Shown: piece after piece, positions 9,326 to 19,879 of the stretch | How the letters are laid out: each line of letters opens with the position of its first letter | Position numbering within the stretch: position 1 is the first letter of the stretch | NCBI RefSeq assembly: GCF_038397725.1 | Contig: NZ_CP151634.1 | Location: forward strand, 2,170,001 to 2,234,000 | Source: Microbacterium sp. LWO13-1.2 | GTDB lineage: Bacteria; Actinomycetota; Actinomycetes; Actinomycetales; Microbacteriaceae | DNA length: 64,000 bases | Reading direction: 5' to 3' | Program-made: the position numbers and the translations under genes | Notes under the pieces: model-generated | What the model saw: the letters and a program-made list of their open reading frames with translations, nothing else | What the model was told of the DNA's origin: nothing | Databases searched by the model: none

Positions 9326-9780
9326 GCATCGCCGCTCGTCTGACCGAGCTCGGAATCGAGCTCCCCGCGGTCGCCGCGCCGGTCGCCGCCTACGTACCCG
9401 CCGTCGTGCACGGCGACCTCGTCTACACCTCGGGCCAGTTGCCCTTCACAGACGGAGCGCTGCCGGCGATCGGCAAGGTCGGCACGCAGGTCACCGCCGA
9501 CGATGCGAAGGCCTACGCGCGCACCTGCGCTCTGAACGCGCTCGCTGCCGCCGCGGACGCCGCCGGGGGAGTCGACCGCATCGGTGGCGTGCTGCGTGTC
9601 GGCGGGTTCGTGGCATCCGCCGCCGCCTTCACCGGTCAGCCCGGTGTGATCAACGGCGCGAGTGAAGTGCTCGGCGAGATCTTCGGCGACGCAGGAAAGC
9701 ATGCACGCGCGGCCGTCGGCGTCGCCGAGCTCCCGCTCGGCGCTCCGGTCGAGGTCGAGGTCACCTTCATCCTCGCCTGA
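9322..9780 (+). CDS. RidA-family enamine/imine deaminase
   Basis: A 152-residue YjgF/YER057c/UK114 protein. Members hydrolyse reactive 2-aminoacrylate-type enamines released by PLP enzymes. Visible segments: a start like LTELGIELPAVAAPVAAYVPAV, the barrel strand DLVYTSGQLPF, a central VDRIGGVLRVGGFVAS, and the end RAAVGVAELPLGAPVEVEVTFI, which holds the RxxVxVxxLP signature and the glutamate typical of family members. Start ATG 9322 overlaps the preceding stop. It ends 26 bp before a strong bidirectional terminator. Confidence 0.85.
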   Translation: MSIAARLTELGIELPAVAAPVAAYVPAVVHGDLVYTSGQLPFTDGALPAIGKVGTQVTADDAKAYARTCALNALAAAADAAGGVDRIGGVLRVGGFVASAAAFTGQPGVINGASEVLGEIFGDAGKHARAAVGVAELPLGAPVEVEVTFILA

Positions 9781-9806
9781 CGAAATTCGATCCCGGCATC
9801 CGGGAC

Positions 9807-9846
9807 GGAAAAGGCTGGTTCCCGACATCCGGAACCAGCCTTTTCC
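9807..9846. terminator. bidirectional terminator between ridA and acs
   Basis: A perfect 16-bp stem (9807-9822 with 9831-9846) closes an 8-nt loop. The A run at the left foot and T run at the right foot serve both converging genes. Confidence 0.85.
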
Positions 9847-9867
9847 ATCTCTGGAGCGTCGAACGAC

Positions 9868-11835
<1,968 letters not shown>

Positions 11836-11910
11836 CGGCAGGCGCTCCTTTGCGGCATTGCTGGTCCTGCTGGGCGCGGTCATGTGGGGTCGCGTGACCG
11901 GGTCATCGTG

Positions 11911-11916
11911 AATCTA
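11911..11916 (-). promoter_or_regulatory. possible -10 box for acs
   Basis: TAGATT on the minus strand, about 75 bp before the acs start codon. No convincing -35 is visible. Confidence 0.35.
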
Positions 11917-11967
11917 ATCGCGGGGCCCGACATCGCCTACCGCCGAAAGTCGGTATCGGGATGGGTT

Positions 11968-11995
11968 TTGTCAGGAGTGCCGCCTTGCGTACACT
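11968..11995 (+). promoter_or_regulatory. possible promoter upstream of the Tad locus
   Basis: TTGTCA (11968-11973), a 16-bp spacer and TACACT (11990-11995) face the tad genes, about 240 bp before the tadA start. This would give a long leader containing the hairpins below. Confidence 0.45.
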
Positions 11996-12009
11996 CGACG
12001 TCAGCCGAA

Positions 12010-12094
12010 ATCTCATTCCGGCCTTGGCGTGCCCGTTTCCCCCGAACGGGCCCTGCCGTGGGCGGCATCTCATTCCCCCCGTGAGGTGCCGCCC
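12010..12094 (+). other. structured leader: direct repeats and two hairpins
   Basis: The gene-free 11884-12236 interval holds this element. ATCTCATTCC occurs twice (12010-12019, 12068-12077). Hairpin one is CCCGTT/AACGGG (12032-12050). Hairpin two is a 13-bp stem with one G-T pair, GGGCGGCATCTCA/TGAGGTGCCGCCC (12060-12094). Nothing recognisable was seen in 12095-12236. No RNA family was recognised. It may be an attenuator or small RNA ahead of tadA. Confidence 0.45.
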
Positions 12095-12236
12095 TTCTCC
12101 GTTTGGGAGCGGTCCCGGAGTCGGTCGTGCGCTGGCGCGCGGAGTGCTTCTGCACGGATCCAACTGCGCGAGAAGTTCTGCACAGGACGCGCGAATCGCG
12201 CACCGCGGTCGGGAAGCGGGTGCCTAGCGTCGGGGG

Positions 12237-13253
12237 ATGACCGATTCTTTCGTCATCCAGCCACGCGGTGTCGGCGTACCGGCACCGTCGACGACGATGC
12301 CGGTCGAGGCTGCTCCGTTGCAGGTCGATCCGGCGTTCGGCGCCCTTGCCGCGTGCTGCGCCGATGAAGCGGTGACGGACATCTTCGTCAACGGGGCGGC
12401 CGGGCTCTTCGTGGATCGCGGAAACGGCGCCGAGCGCGTGACGGAGTGGAGCGCGTCGGAGCGGGAGGTGCGCGATCTCGCCGTCGCTCTCGTCGGTCTG
12501 GGTGGCAGGCATCTCGACGACCAGGCGCCGTGCGTCGACGTACGGCTGGCTTCCGGCATCCGCGTGCATGCCGTGCTCGCCCCGGTCTCGACGTCCGGAA
12601 CAGCCCTCTCGATCAGGGTGCCGCGGGTGCGCGCCGCCGATCTCGACGCCCTTGCTGGGCTCGGCGCGTTCGATGCGCGTCAGCAGGGCTGGCTGACGGC
12701 ACTCGTCGCCGAGCGCGCGAACATCCTCATCACCGGCGGCACCGGTACAGGGAAGACGACATTGCTGTCGGCCCTTCTCAGCGCCGTGCCGCCCGGCGAG
12801 CGCATCGTCACGATCGAGGACGTGGCAGAACTGCAACCGCAGCACCCCCATCACGTCGCGCTGGAGGCGCGGCAGGCCAACCTCGAGGGAGCCGGCGGGA
12901 TCAGCCTGGCCCGGCTCGTGCGCGAGTCCCTGCGGATGAGGCCCGACCGGCTGGTGGTCGGGGAGTGCCGTGGCGAGGAGGTGCGCGAGCTGCTGACCGC
13001 ACTGAACACCGGCCACGACGGTGGCGCTGGCACACTCCATGCCAGCGGTCTGCGGGACGTGCCCGCTCGGCTGGAAGCATTGGGCGCGCTGGCAGGAATG
13101 GATGCCATAGCCCTCGCCCGGCAGGCGGTGAGCGCGTTCACGGTCGTGCTGCACCTGGCTCGCGCGCCGGATGGCACCCGGCGCATCGCACAGGCGGGCG
13201 TCTTCACGGTGAACGGCGAACGGCTCGGTATCGAGGAGGTGCAGCCATGGTGA
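12237..13253 (+). CDS. tadA: TadA/CpaF secretion ATPase
   Basis: Hexameric ATPase that powers assembly of tight-adherence (Flp-type) pili. The 338-residue product has an N-terminal domain with DEAVTDIFVNG, a Walker A GGTGTGKTT at 167-175, an Asp-box segment IVTIEDVAELQ, a MRPDRLVVGECRGEE Walker B region and a His-box NTGHDGGAGTLHA. Shorter than the usual 400-plus residues because the N-terminal extension is reduced. It overlaps the next gene by 7 bp. The usual upstream CpaE-like ssd gene is absent; acs is the upstream neighbour. Confidence 0.9.
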   Translation: MTDSFVIQPRGVGVPAPSTTMPVEAAPLQVDPAFGALAACCADEAVTDIFVNGAAGLFVDRGNGAERVTEWSASEREVRDLAVALVGLGGRHLDDQAPCVDVRLASGIRVHAVLAPVSTSGTALSIRVPRVRAADLDALAGLGAFDARQQGWLTALVAERANILITGGTGTGKTTLLSALLSAVPPGERIVTIEDVAELQPQHPHHVALEARQANLEGAGGISLARLVRESLRMRPDRLVVGECRGEEVRELLTALNTGHDGGAGTLHASGLRDVPARLEALGALAGMDAIALARQAVSAFTVVLHLARAPDGTRRIAQAGVFTVNGERLGIEEVQPW

Positions 13254-14146
13254 GAGTCTCTCGTGCTGGCAGCGCCGCGGCCGCGGCCGAGGACGCGGCG
13301 ACGGCCGTGCGCACGCTGGCGGTGCTGCTCCAGGCGGGTGCGGTACCGCTGGTCGCCTGGCGGCACCTCGCCGAGAGCGGCGACCCGCACGCAGCCAGGA
13401 TCGTCGATCGGGTCGACAGAGGCATGCCACTGCTCGGCGCGGTCGAAGCCGAGGGCGGCGCATGGGTCGATCTCGCAGCGGCGTGGGACGTCGCGACGAC
13501 AGTGGGGGCACCGCTCGCCGAGGTGCTGCGGATGCTCGCCGACACCCTGCAGGACGCGGCGTCTGCCGCCGACGATGTGCGGATCGCGCTCGCCGAACCG
13601 GCCGGCACTGCGCGGCTGCTGCTGTGGATGCCGTTGGCTGGACTCCTGCTGGGCTTCGCGCTCGGCTTCGACACGCTCACGGTCGTCGTCTCGAACCCGA
13701 TCGGCGGCGCCTGCGTCGTCGCCGGGCTCGGCCTCGTGCTGGTGGCGCGGGCGTGGACCCGACGCCTGCTGCGCACGGCGCAGCCCGAACCGGGAACGCC
13801 GGGTATGCAGGCCGAGCTGGTCGCGGTGGCCCTTTCTGGAGGCGCCTCGATCGATCGCGCACTGCGACTGGTCAGCGAGAGCTCAGCGAGCGATCAGGGC
13901 GGGGAGGAACGCACCCGATCGGTGCTGGACCTCTCCCGGGCGGCCGGAGTCCCCGCCGGCGAGCTCCTGCGCGCCTCCGCCGCGCAGGACCGCCACACCG
14001 CCCGCGTGCGGGGCAGGCTCGCGGCAGCGCGGCTCTCGACCCGGCTGCTCATTCCGCTCGGCGTGTGCACCCTCCCGGCCTTCCTCCTCCTCGGTGTCGC
14101 ACCGCTGCTGCTCAGCGTGCTCGCCTCGACCCCTCTACCGCTGTGA
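13247..14146 (+). CDS. TadB/TadC-like fused pilus platform protein
   Basis: A 299-residue inner-membrane protein with two T2SSF-type halves. The first (about 10-115) carries RTLAVLLQAGAVPLVAWRHLA and GAPLAEVLRMLADTLQ, followed by two TM segments (about 124-170). The second (about 185-270) carries AVALSGGASIDRALRLV and AAGVPAGELLRA, followed by a C-terminal hydrophobic segment. In most actinobacteria TadB and TadC are separate genes; here one protein seems to cover both. The ATG at 13247 overlaps the tadA stop by 7 bp. Confidence 0.8.
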   Translation: MVRVSRAGSAAAAAEDAATAVRTLAVLLQAGAVPLVAWRHLAESGDPHAARIVDRVDRGMPLLGAVEAEGGAWVDLAAAWDVATTVGAPLAEVLRMLADTLQDAASAADDVRIALAEPAGTARLLLWMPLAGLLLGFALGFDTLTVVVSNPIGGACVVAGLGLVLVARAWTRRLLRTAQPEPGTPGMQAELVAVALSGGASIDRALRLVSESSASDQGGEERTRSVLDLSRAAGVPAGELLRASAAQDRHTARVRGRLAAARLSTRLLIPLGVCTLPAFLLLGVAPLLLSVLASTPLPL

Positions 14147-14200
14147 CCGAACCCACGACCACGGACGCCGGACGGCGTCCAGAGAGAAAGAAGGAACACC

Positions 14201-14398
14201 ATGAACACCATCCCCACACTTGACCGCCGTCGTGCGGCGGCGCTGTTCCTCGATGACAGCGGTGCCGCCACGGCCGAGTACGCCATCACGACGATGGCCG
14301 CTGTCGCCTTCGCCGGCCTGCTGGTCGTCATCATGCGCTCAGAGGAGGTTCGCGGCATCCTCACCGATCTCGTGCGGCGGGCGCTCACGGTGTCGTGA
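14201..14398 (+). CDS. DUF4244 Flp-pilin-like protein
   Basis: A 65-residue protein with a short basic start, a GAATAEYAITTMAAVAFAGLLVVIM segment combining the pilin-like Glu (in AEY) with one TM helix, and a charged tail. This is the DUF4244 family found between tadC and tadE in actinobacteria and is the likely pilin subunit. An A/G-rich ribosome-binding site (AGAAAGAAGGAA) precedes the ATG. No prepilin peptidase gene is seen in the window. Confidence 0.85.
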   Translation: MNTIPTLDRRRAAALFLDDSGAATAEYAITTMAAVAFAGLLVVIMRSEEVRGILTDLVRRALTVS

Positions 14399-14775
14399 TG
14401 CGCCTACCGGTTCGTGCCAGACGGAGCAGGCTCGGCCGAGACCCGGCGGGTGAACGCGGCTCGGTCGCCGCCGAGCTCGCGCTCGCGCTGCCCGCGGTCG
14501 TCCTGACGCTCCTGCTGGGTGCCGGAGCGCTCGGCGCGGCGTCGCGGCAGGTCGCGCTGCAGGATGCCGTGGCCGATGCGGCCCGCCTCCTCGGCCGCGG
14601 CGAGAGTGTTGCAGCCGCCGAGGCAGCCGTCGCGGCATCCGTCGCCGGAGCAGGCATCTCGACCGCATCACCGGGTGATCTCGTGTGCGTGACAGCGCGC
14701 CTCGAGGTGGCGGTCGGTGCTGTCATCCGGGTGCCGCTGCAGGCGTCCAGCTGCGCACTCGGCGGTGGTCGCTGA
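14398..14775 (+). CDS. TadE-like pilus assembly protein
   Basis: A 125-residue membrane protein. After a basic N-terminus, GERGSVAAELALALPAVVLTLLLGAG gives the TadE-type pseudopilin helix with the conserved Glu, followed by an exported region with two cysteines (LVCVTARLEV and QASSCALG). The ATG at 14398 shares one base with the preceding stop (TGATG); a GTG one codon earlier is possible. Probable minor pseudopilin of the Tad machine. Confidence 0.8.
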   Translation: MRLPVRARRSRLGRDPAGERGSVAAELALALPAVVLTLLLGAGALGAASRQVALQDAVADAARLLGRGESVAAAEAAVAASVAGAGISTASPGDLVCVTARLEVAVGAVIRVPLQASSCALGGGR

Positions 14776-15104
14776 TGGCCGGGTCGGCGCTCGGAGCAGG
14801 GCTCCTGGCCGTCACGGCCGTGCTGTCCCTGGGGCTTGCGGCCGTCGGCGGGGCCGCGGTCACCGCCCAACGTGCGGCGGGTGCGGCCGATGCTGCCGCG
14901 CTCGCCGCGGCCGATGCGGCGAGCGGTGCGATCGCCTCTCCGGAGTCGCCGTGCGACCTCGCCGGAAGGGTCGCGGCGGCTGCCGGAGCGACCCTCACCG
15001 CGTGCGCCGTGGAGGGCTTCGTTGCGACCGTACAGGTGGAGGCGGCGTACGCTGGACTCGCTGCCGTCTCCCGAGCCCGTGCCGGGCCACCCGAGGGAAA
15101 CTGA
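14775..15104 (+). CDS. TadE/TadG-like protein of the helicase/secretion neighbourhood
   Basis: A 109-residue protein starting AGSALGAGLLAVTAVLSLGL, one N-terminal TM helix, followed by QRAAGAADAAALAAADAASG, the conserved RAxxAADAAALA motif of TadE/TadG-like exported proteins, and two cysteines likely to form a disulfide (SPCDLA and TACAVEG). The ATG shares one base with the previous stop (TGATG), so four tad genes are tightly coupled. Function in pilus assembly is inferred from position. Confidence 0.78.
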   Translation: MAGSALGAGLLAVTAVLSLGLAAVGGAAVTAQRAAGAADAAALAAADAASGAIASPESPCDLAGRVAAAAGATLTACAVEGFVATVQVEAAYAGLAAVSRARAGPPEGN

Positions 15105-15152
15105 CGGCGGCGCATACTTCCGTCACTGTGAACGACCCCACGCAGTGGTGTG

Positions 15153-15158
15153 TATGGT
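15153..15158 (+). promoter_or_regulatory. possible -10 box for topA
   Basis: TATGGT lies 30 bp before the TTG start. It excludes the longer GTG start at 15150, because transcription would begin after that codon. Confidence 0.4.
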
Positions 15159-15182
15159 GTGCTTCGAAGAAAGGACGCACCC

Positions 15183-18041
15183 TTGGCTGAAGGCAAGAAG
15201 CTCGTCATCGTCGAGTCCCCGACGAAGATGCGGTCTATTCAGGGATACCTCGGCGACGGTTACGAGGTGCTCAGCTCCGTCGGCCATATCCGTGATCTCG
15301 CCGACAAGAAGGACATCCCGGCCGAGGACAAGCAGGCCTACGGCAAGTACTCGATCGACATCGAGAACGGCTTCGACCCCTACTACGTCGTGTCCGACCG
15401 CAAGACCAAGACGGTCGCCGAACTCAAGCGTGCGCTGAAGACCGCCGACGAGCTCCTGCTCGCAACCGATGAGGACCGCGAGGGCGAGGCGATCGCCTGG
15501 CACCTGCTCGAGACCCTCAAGCCGAAGGTCCCCGTCAAGCGCATGGTCTTCCATGAGATCACCAAGGACGCGATCCAGGCGGCCGTCGGCAACACCCGCG
15601 AGCTCGACCACGACCTCGTCGACGCGCAGGAGACCCGCCGCATCCTCGACCGCCTCTACGGCTGGGACGTCTCGCCCGTGCTTTGGTACAAGGTGAAGAC
15701 CGGCATCTCTGCGGGCCGCGTGCAGTCAGCGGCCACCCGCCTGGTCGTCGATCGGGAGCGCGAGCGGATGGCGTTCTCGTCCGCCGAGTACTGGGACGTC
15801 GACGCCGCAGCGGCAGCGACCGGCACCAGCTTCAAGATCCGCCTCGTCCGCGTCGACGGCGGTCAACTGGCTCGAGGCACCGACTTCGATGACAACGGCA
15901 AGCTCAAGAAGGCCGTCATCATCCTCGATGAGGCCGCGGCCACAGCCCTCGCCCAGGCGGTCGAAACCGTAGGCACCGGAACCGTCACCAAGGTCGAGGC
16001 GAAGCCCGGCACCCGCAGCCCGTATGCCCCCTTCACGACCTCGACCATGCAGCAGGAGGCAGGGCGCAAGCTCTCGATGGGTGCGAAGCAGGCGATGAGC
16101 GTCGCCCAGCGCCTGTACGAGAAGGGGTACATCACTTATATGCGTACCGACTCCGTCGCGCTGAGCACCCAGGCGGTGCAGGCTGCGCGGAGCCAGGCCG
16201 TGGCCCTGTACGGCGACGCCGCCGTGCCGCTGAAGCCGCGGGTCTACAAGTCGAAGAGCAAGAATGCGCAGGAGGCGCACGAGGCGATCCGCCCATCGGG
16301 TGAGAACTTCCGCACTCCGGCATCCCTCTCCGGTGAGCTCGACCGCGAGGAACAGCGTCTCTACGACCTCATCTGGAAGCGCACCGTCGCCAGCCAGATG
16401 GCCGACGCAAAGTACGAGACCACCACGGTCACCATCGCCGTGGATGCCGCTGGGCAGACCGTCGAGTTCACGGCATCCGGCACCGTCTACACCTTCAAGG
16501 GCTTCCTGGAGGCGTACGAGGAGGGCCGCGACGAGAAGCGCGGCGATGCCGATGCGGCCGAGAACCAGTCGCTGCCGGCGGTCGCCGTCGGCGACGCGCT
16601 CGCCGTGTCGGATGCCGAGGCGAAGGGCCACCGCACCACGCCCAAGCCCCGTTACACCGAGGCATCCCTCGTGAAGGTGCTCGAGGAGAAGGGCATCGGT
16701 CGTCCTTCGACGTTCGCATCGATCCCCGAGACGATCCTCGACCGCGGCTACGCGGTCAAGCGCGGCCAGGCTCTGGTGCCCACATGGCTCGCATTCAGCG
16801 TCGTGCGTCTGCTCGAGGAGCACTTCGCCGAGCTCGTCGACTACGACTTCACCGCAGCACTCGAGGATGACCTCGACACGATCGCGCGCGGCGAGCAGAA
16901 CCGTGTCGAATGGCTCAAGTCGTTCTACTTCGGATCCGATTCGCATGTCGGCCTCCGTCAGGTCGTCGACAACCTCGGCGAGATCGATGCGCGGGCGCTG
17001 AACTCCACGCGCATCACCGATACGGCGACACTGCGCTTCGGCAAGTACGGTCCATATCTCGAGGTCGTGGATCCTGCGAACCCCGAGGCCAAGCCGCGTA
17101 TCGTGAACGTGCCGGAAGACCTGGCACCCGACGAACTCACCGAGGCCAAGGCGCAGGAGCTCATCGACGCACCCGTCGCCGGAGACCGCGTACTCGGTGA
17201 GAATCCCGAGAACGGCAAGATCATCGTCGTCAAGGACGGGCGCTTCGGTCCCTACGTGCAGGAGAACGATCCGGTCGATCCGGACGCTGTCGACGAGGCC
17301 ACCGGCGAGGTCGTCGAAGCACCGAAGCCGAAGCGCGGAGCCAAGAAGGAAACGGCGCCCAAGCCGCGGACCGGCTCGCTGTTCCGGTCGATGTCCGTCG
17401 AGACGATCGACCTGGACACCGCTCTGCAGTTGCTCAGCCTGCCGCGTGTCGTCGGCACCGATCCCGAGACAGGCGACGAGATCACCGCGCAGAACGGCCG
17501 ATTCGGGCCGTATCTGAAGAAGGGCGCCGACTCGCGCTCGCTGGAGAGCGAAGCGCAGATCTTCGACGTGACGCTGGAGCAGGCTCTCGAGATCTATGCT
17601 CAGCCGAAGTACGGCGCCGGCTCCCGCCGCGCATCCAGCGCACTCGCCGAGTTCGATGCCGACCCCGTCAGCGGCAAGCCGATCCGCATCCGGGACGGAC
17701 GGTTCGGCGCGTACGTCACCGACAGCGTGACGAACGTCACGATCCCGCGCGGTGAGAAGCCCGAGGACATCACCTTCGAGCGAGCTGTGGAGATGCTCGC
17801 TGACAAGCGTGCGAAGGGACCCGCTCCCAAGCGCGGTGCCAAGACGGCCGCGGCGAAGAAGGCTCCCGCGAAGAAGGCCCCGGCGAAGAAGGCACCTGCC
17901 AAGAAGGCTCCGGCCAAGACCGCTGCGAAGAAGGCTCCGGCGAAGACGGATGCGGCGAAGGCCGCTGCCCGCTCGGCGGCGGCCAAGAAGGCCGCGGCGA
18001 CGCGGGCTGCCAACGCGGCCAAGAAGAAGGCGGACGCGTGA
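15183..18041 (+). CDS. topA: DNA topoisomerase I
   Basis: Relaxes negatively supercoiled DNA. The 952-residue product has a Toprim domain with TDEDREGE (Asp96, Asp98, Glu100), the catalytic tyrosine in ITYMRTDS (Tyr319), and several actinobacterial C-terminal repeats (FGKYGPYLEV, DGRFGPYVQ, NGRFGPYLK, DGRFGAYVT) instead of zinc fingers. It ends in a long Lys/Ala-rich tail of repeated KKAPA units that probably binds DNA. The TTG start is chosen because GAAAGGA lies about 9 bp upstream and the product then begins LAEGKKLVIVESPTK. The stop overlaps tmk by 4 bp. Confidence 0.95.
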   Translation: MAEGKKLVIVESPTKMRSIQGYLGDGYEVLSSVGHIRDLADKKDIPAEDKQAYGKYSIDIENGFDPYYVVSDRKTKTVAELKRALKTADELLLATDEDREGEAIAWHLLETLKPKVPVKRMVFHEITKDAIQAAVGNTRELDHDLVDAQETRRILDRLYGWDVSPVLWYKVKTGISAGRVQSAATRLVVDRERERMAFSSAEYWDVDAAAAATGTSFKIRLVRVDGGQLARGTDFDDNGKLKKAVIILDEAAATALAQAVETVGTGTVTKVEAKPGTRSPYAPFTTSTMQQEAGRKLSMGAKQAMSVAQRLYEKGYITYMRTDSVALSTQAVQAARSQAVALYGDAAVPLKPRVYKSKSKNAQEAHEAIRPSGENFRTPASLSGELDREEQRLYDLIWKRTVASQMADAKYETTTVTIAVDAAGQTVEFTASGTVYTFKGFLEAYEEGRDEKRGDADAAENQSLPAVAVGDALAVSDAEAKGHRTTPKPRYTEASLVKVLEEKGIGRPSTFASIPETILDRGYAVKRGQALVPTWLAFSVVRLLEEHFAELVDYDFTAALEDDLDTIARGEQNRVEWLKSFYFGSDSHVGLRQVVDNLGEIDARALNSTRITDTATLRFGKYGPYLEVVDPANPEAKPRIVNVPEDLAPDELTEAKAQELIDAPVAGDRVLGENPENGKIIVVKDGRFGPYVQENDPVDPDAVDEATGEVVEAPKPKRGAKKETAPKPRTGSLFRSMSVETIDLDTALQLLSLPRVVGTDPETGDEITAQNGRFGPYLKKGADSRSLESEAQIFDVTLEQALEIYAQPKYGAGSRRASSALAEFDADPVSGKPIRIRDGRFGAYVTDSVTNVTIPRGEKPEDITFERAVEMLADKRAKGPAPKRGAKTAAAKKAPAKKAPAKKAPAKKAPAKTAAKKAPAKTDAAKAAARSAAAKKAAATRAANAAKKKADA

Positions 18042-18667
18042 CCGAAGGGTCCGGCATCTGGATCACTCTCGAGGGCGGCGACGGCTCCGGCAAGACCACG
18101 CAGGCGAATCTCCTCGAGTCGTGGCTGACCGGTGCGGGGCACGCCGTGCTGCGCACTCGCGAGCCGGGCGGTTCCGAGGTGGGGCACCTCATCCGCGACA
18201 TCGTCCTGCATCATCGCGGTGACATCGCTCCGCGGGCCGAGGCGCTGCTGTACGCGGCCGATCGTGCGCACCATGTCGCGACCGTCGTACGACCAGCGCT
18301 GCAGCGCGGAGACGTGGTTCTGCAGGATCGCTACCTCGACTCCTCCGTCGCGTATCAGGGGGCCGGCCGCGTGCTCGATGCCACCGAGATCCGTGAGCTG
18401 TCGCTGTGGGCTGCTGAGGGGGCACTGCCCGATCTCACGGTGCTTCTCGACCTGGATCCCGCGACCGCTCGGACGCGGCTGGACTCGGCCGACAAGCCCT
18501 TCGATCGCCTGGAGGCGGAGAAGGCCGAGTTCCACGGACGGGTCAGGGACGCATACCTGGCGCTCGCTGCCGCCGAGCCCGATCGTTTCCTCGTGGTCGA
18601 CGCCGCTGGTGATCCGGATGCCATCGCCGCCGGCATCCGCACCCGCGTCGCCGCGCTCTTCGCCTGA
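18038..18667 (+). CDS. tmk: thymidylate kinase
   Basis: Phosphorylates dTMP to dTDP. The 209-residue product has the P-loop LEGGDGSGKTT (11-21), the DR(Y/H) motif in QDRYLDSSVAYQG, and a short lid region around LDSADKPFDRLEAEK. The GTG start overlaps the topA stop (GTGA). Together with tdk at the left end this gives the salvage route from thymidine to dTDP. It is followed by holB, the usual actinobacterial topA-tmk-holB order. Confidence 0.95.
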   Translation: MTEGSGIWITLEGGDGSGKTTQANLLESWLTGAGHAVLRTREPGGSEVGHLIRDIVLHHRGDIAPRAEALLYAADRAHHVATVVRPALQRGDVVLQDRYLDSSVAYQGAGRVLDATEIRELSLWAAEGALPDLTVLLDLDPATARTRLDSADKPFDRLEAEKAEFHGRVRDAYLALAAAEPDRFLVVDAAGDPDAIAAGIRTRVAALFA

Positions 18668-18709
18668 GTCCTGCTGGTCGTCGACCAATGGGCTGTCCCT
18701 GCTCCCGGT

Positions 18710-18715
18710 TAGGCT
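18710..18715 (+). promoter_or_regulatory. -10 box of a leaderless promoter (holB)
   Basis: TAGGCT followed by 6 bp and the ATG of holB, which places the transcript start at or next to the start codon. Confidence 0.55.
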
Positions 18716-18721
18716 GAGTCC

Positions 18722-19879
18722 ATGCCCCAGACTGTCGCCGCTCCGTTTCCCTGGGCCGACGTATGGGGGCAGGATGCTGCTGTCGAGACGCTGCGCGCCG
18801 CAGCATCCGATCCCGCAGCCCTCTCGCACGCCTGGCTGATCACCGGCCCACCCGGGTCCGGGCGGTCGACACTCGCCTATGCGTTCGCGGCCGCACTGGT
18901 CGCCGATGAACCAGGTGACGAGGCGGCGATGCGCCAAGTGCTCGCCGGTACCCATCCCGACGTCACGGCGCTGCGCACCGACAAGGTCATCATCACGATC
19001 GCCGAGGCTCGTGCTCTCGTCGAACGCTCGTACTTCGCGCCATCAGCGGGTCGCTATCGCGTGATCGTCGTCGAAGACGCCGATCGCATGGTCGAGCGCA
19101 CCTCCAACGTGCTGCTGAAGGCGCTCGAAGAGCCGCCGGAGCAGACGGTGTGGATCCTGTGCGCGCCCAGCGAAGCCGATCTGCTGCCGACGATCCGCTC
19201 CCGCGTCCGCTCGCTGCGCCTGCGCGAGCCCGACGTCGCCGATGTCGCCCGGCTGATCGTGCTGCGCACCGGCGTCGATGAGGTCGTCGCCGAGCAGGCC
19301 GCACGTCATGCGCAGCGTCACATCGGCATGGCTCAGCGGCTGGCCGTCGACGAGAACGCCCGCCGTCGACGGGATGACACCCTTCGCTCCGTGCTCGCGG
19401 TGCGCGGCGTCGGTGATGCCGTGGAGGTCGCCGGGCGCATCATCCAGGCCGCGACCGAGGATGCGAAGGCGCTGACGGCCGAGCGCGACGCGACCGAGCG
19501 CGCATCACTGCTGCGTACCGTCGGCATCGCCGAGGGGCAGGCGGTGCCACCCGCGCTGCGCGCACAGCTGTCGGCGCTGGAGGACGATCAGAAGAAGCGC
19601 GCGACGCGAAGTCTGCGTGACGGCATCGACCGCGTGCTCACCGATATGCAATCGCTGTTCCGCGACGTCGTGATGCTCCAGTTCGGCCGGGACGACGAGC
19701 TCATCAACAGCGAATTGCGTGCCGAGCTGAGCGGGCTCGCGGCCGCATGGCCTGAGACACGTACGCTTGTCGTACTTGACCACCTTGCCGAGACGCGTCA
19801 GTCGCTGGAGCGCAACGTCGCACCGCTGCTCGCCCTGGAGAGCTTGCTCGTGACTGTCACGAGCGGGAGGACACCGTGA
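18722..19879 (+). CDS. holB: DNA polymerase III subunit delta'
   Basis: Clamp-loader subunit of 385 residues. AAA+ features: a degenerate Walker A GPPGSGRS (42-49, Lys replaced by Arg), the segment YRVIVVEDADRM, SNVLLKALEEPPEQTVWILCA, and a modified SRC-like motif IRSRVRSLRL. The four-cysteine zinc module normally placed after the Walker A helix is absent: the segment DEPGDEAAMRQVLAGTHPD has no cysteine. The C-terminal half is a long helical collar domain. It has its own leaderless promoter and overlaps the next gene by 4 bp. Confidence 0.9.
   Translation: MPQTVAAPFPWADVWGQDAAVETLRAAASDPAALSHAWLITGPPGSGRSTLAYAFAAALVADEPGDEAAMRQVLAGTHPDVTALRTDKVIITIAEARALVERSYFAPSAGRYRVIVVEDADRMVERTSNVLLKALEEPPEQTVWILCAPSEADLLPTIRSRVRSLRLREPDVADVARLIVLRTGVDEVVAEQAARHAQRHIGMAQRLAVDENARRRRDDTLRSVLAVRGVGDAVEVAGRIIQAATEDAKALTAERDATERASLLRTVGIAEGQAVPPALRAQLSALEDDQKKRATRSLRDGIDRVLTDMQSLFRDVVMLQFGRDDELINSELRAELSGLAAAWPETRTLVVLDHLAETRQSLERNVAPLLALESLLVTVTSGRTP

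Noticed and set aside
12095..12236. A second gene between acs and tadA
   Set aside because: Frames there lack a start with a ribosome-binding site, and codon composition is unlike the neighbours.
17850..18030. Short tandem repeats near the topA end as a possible CRISPR or satellite
   Set aside because: They are in-frame codons for Lys/Ala-rich KKAPA repeats of the TopA tail; no spacers.
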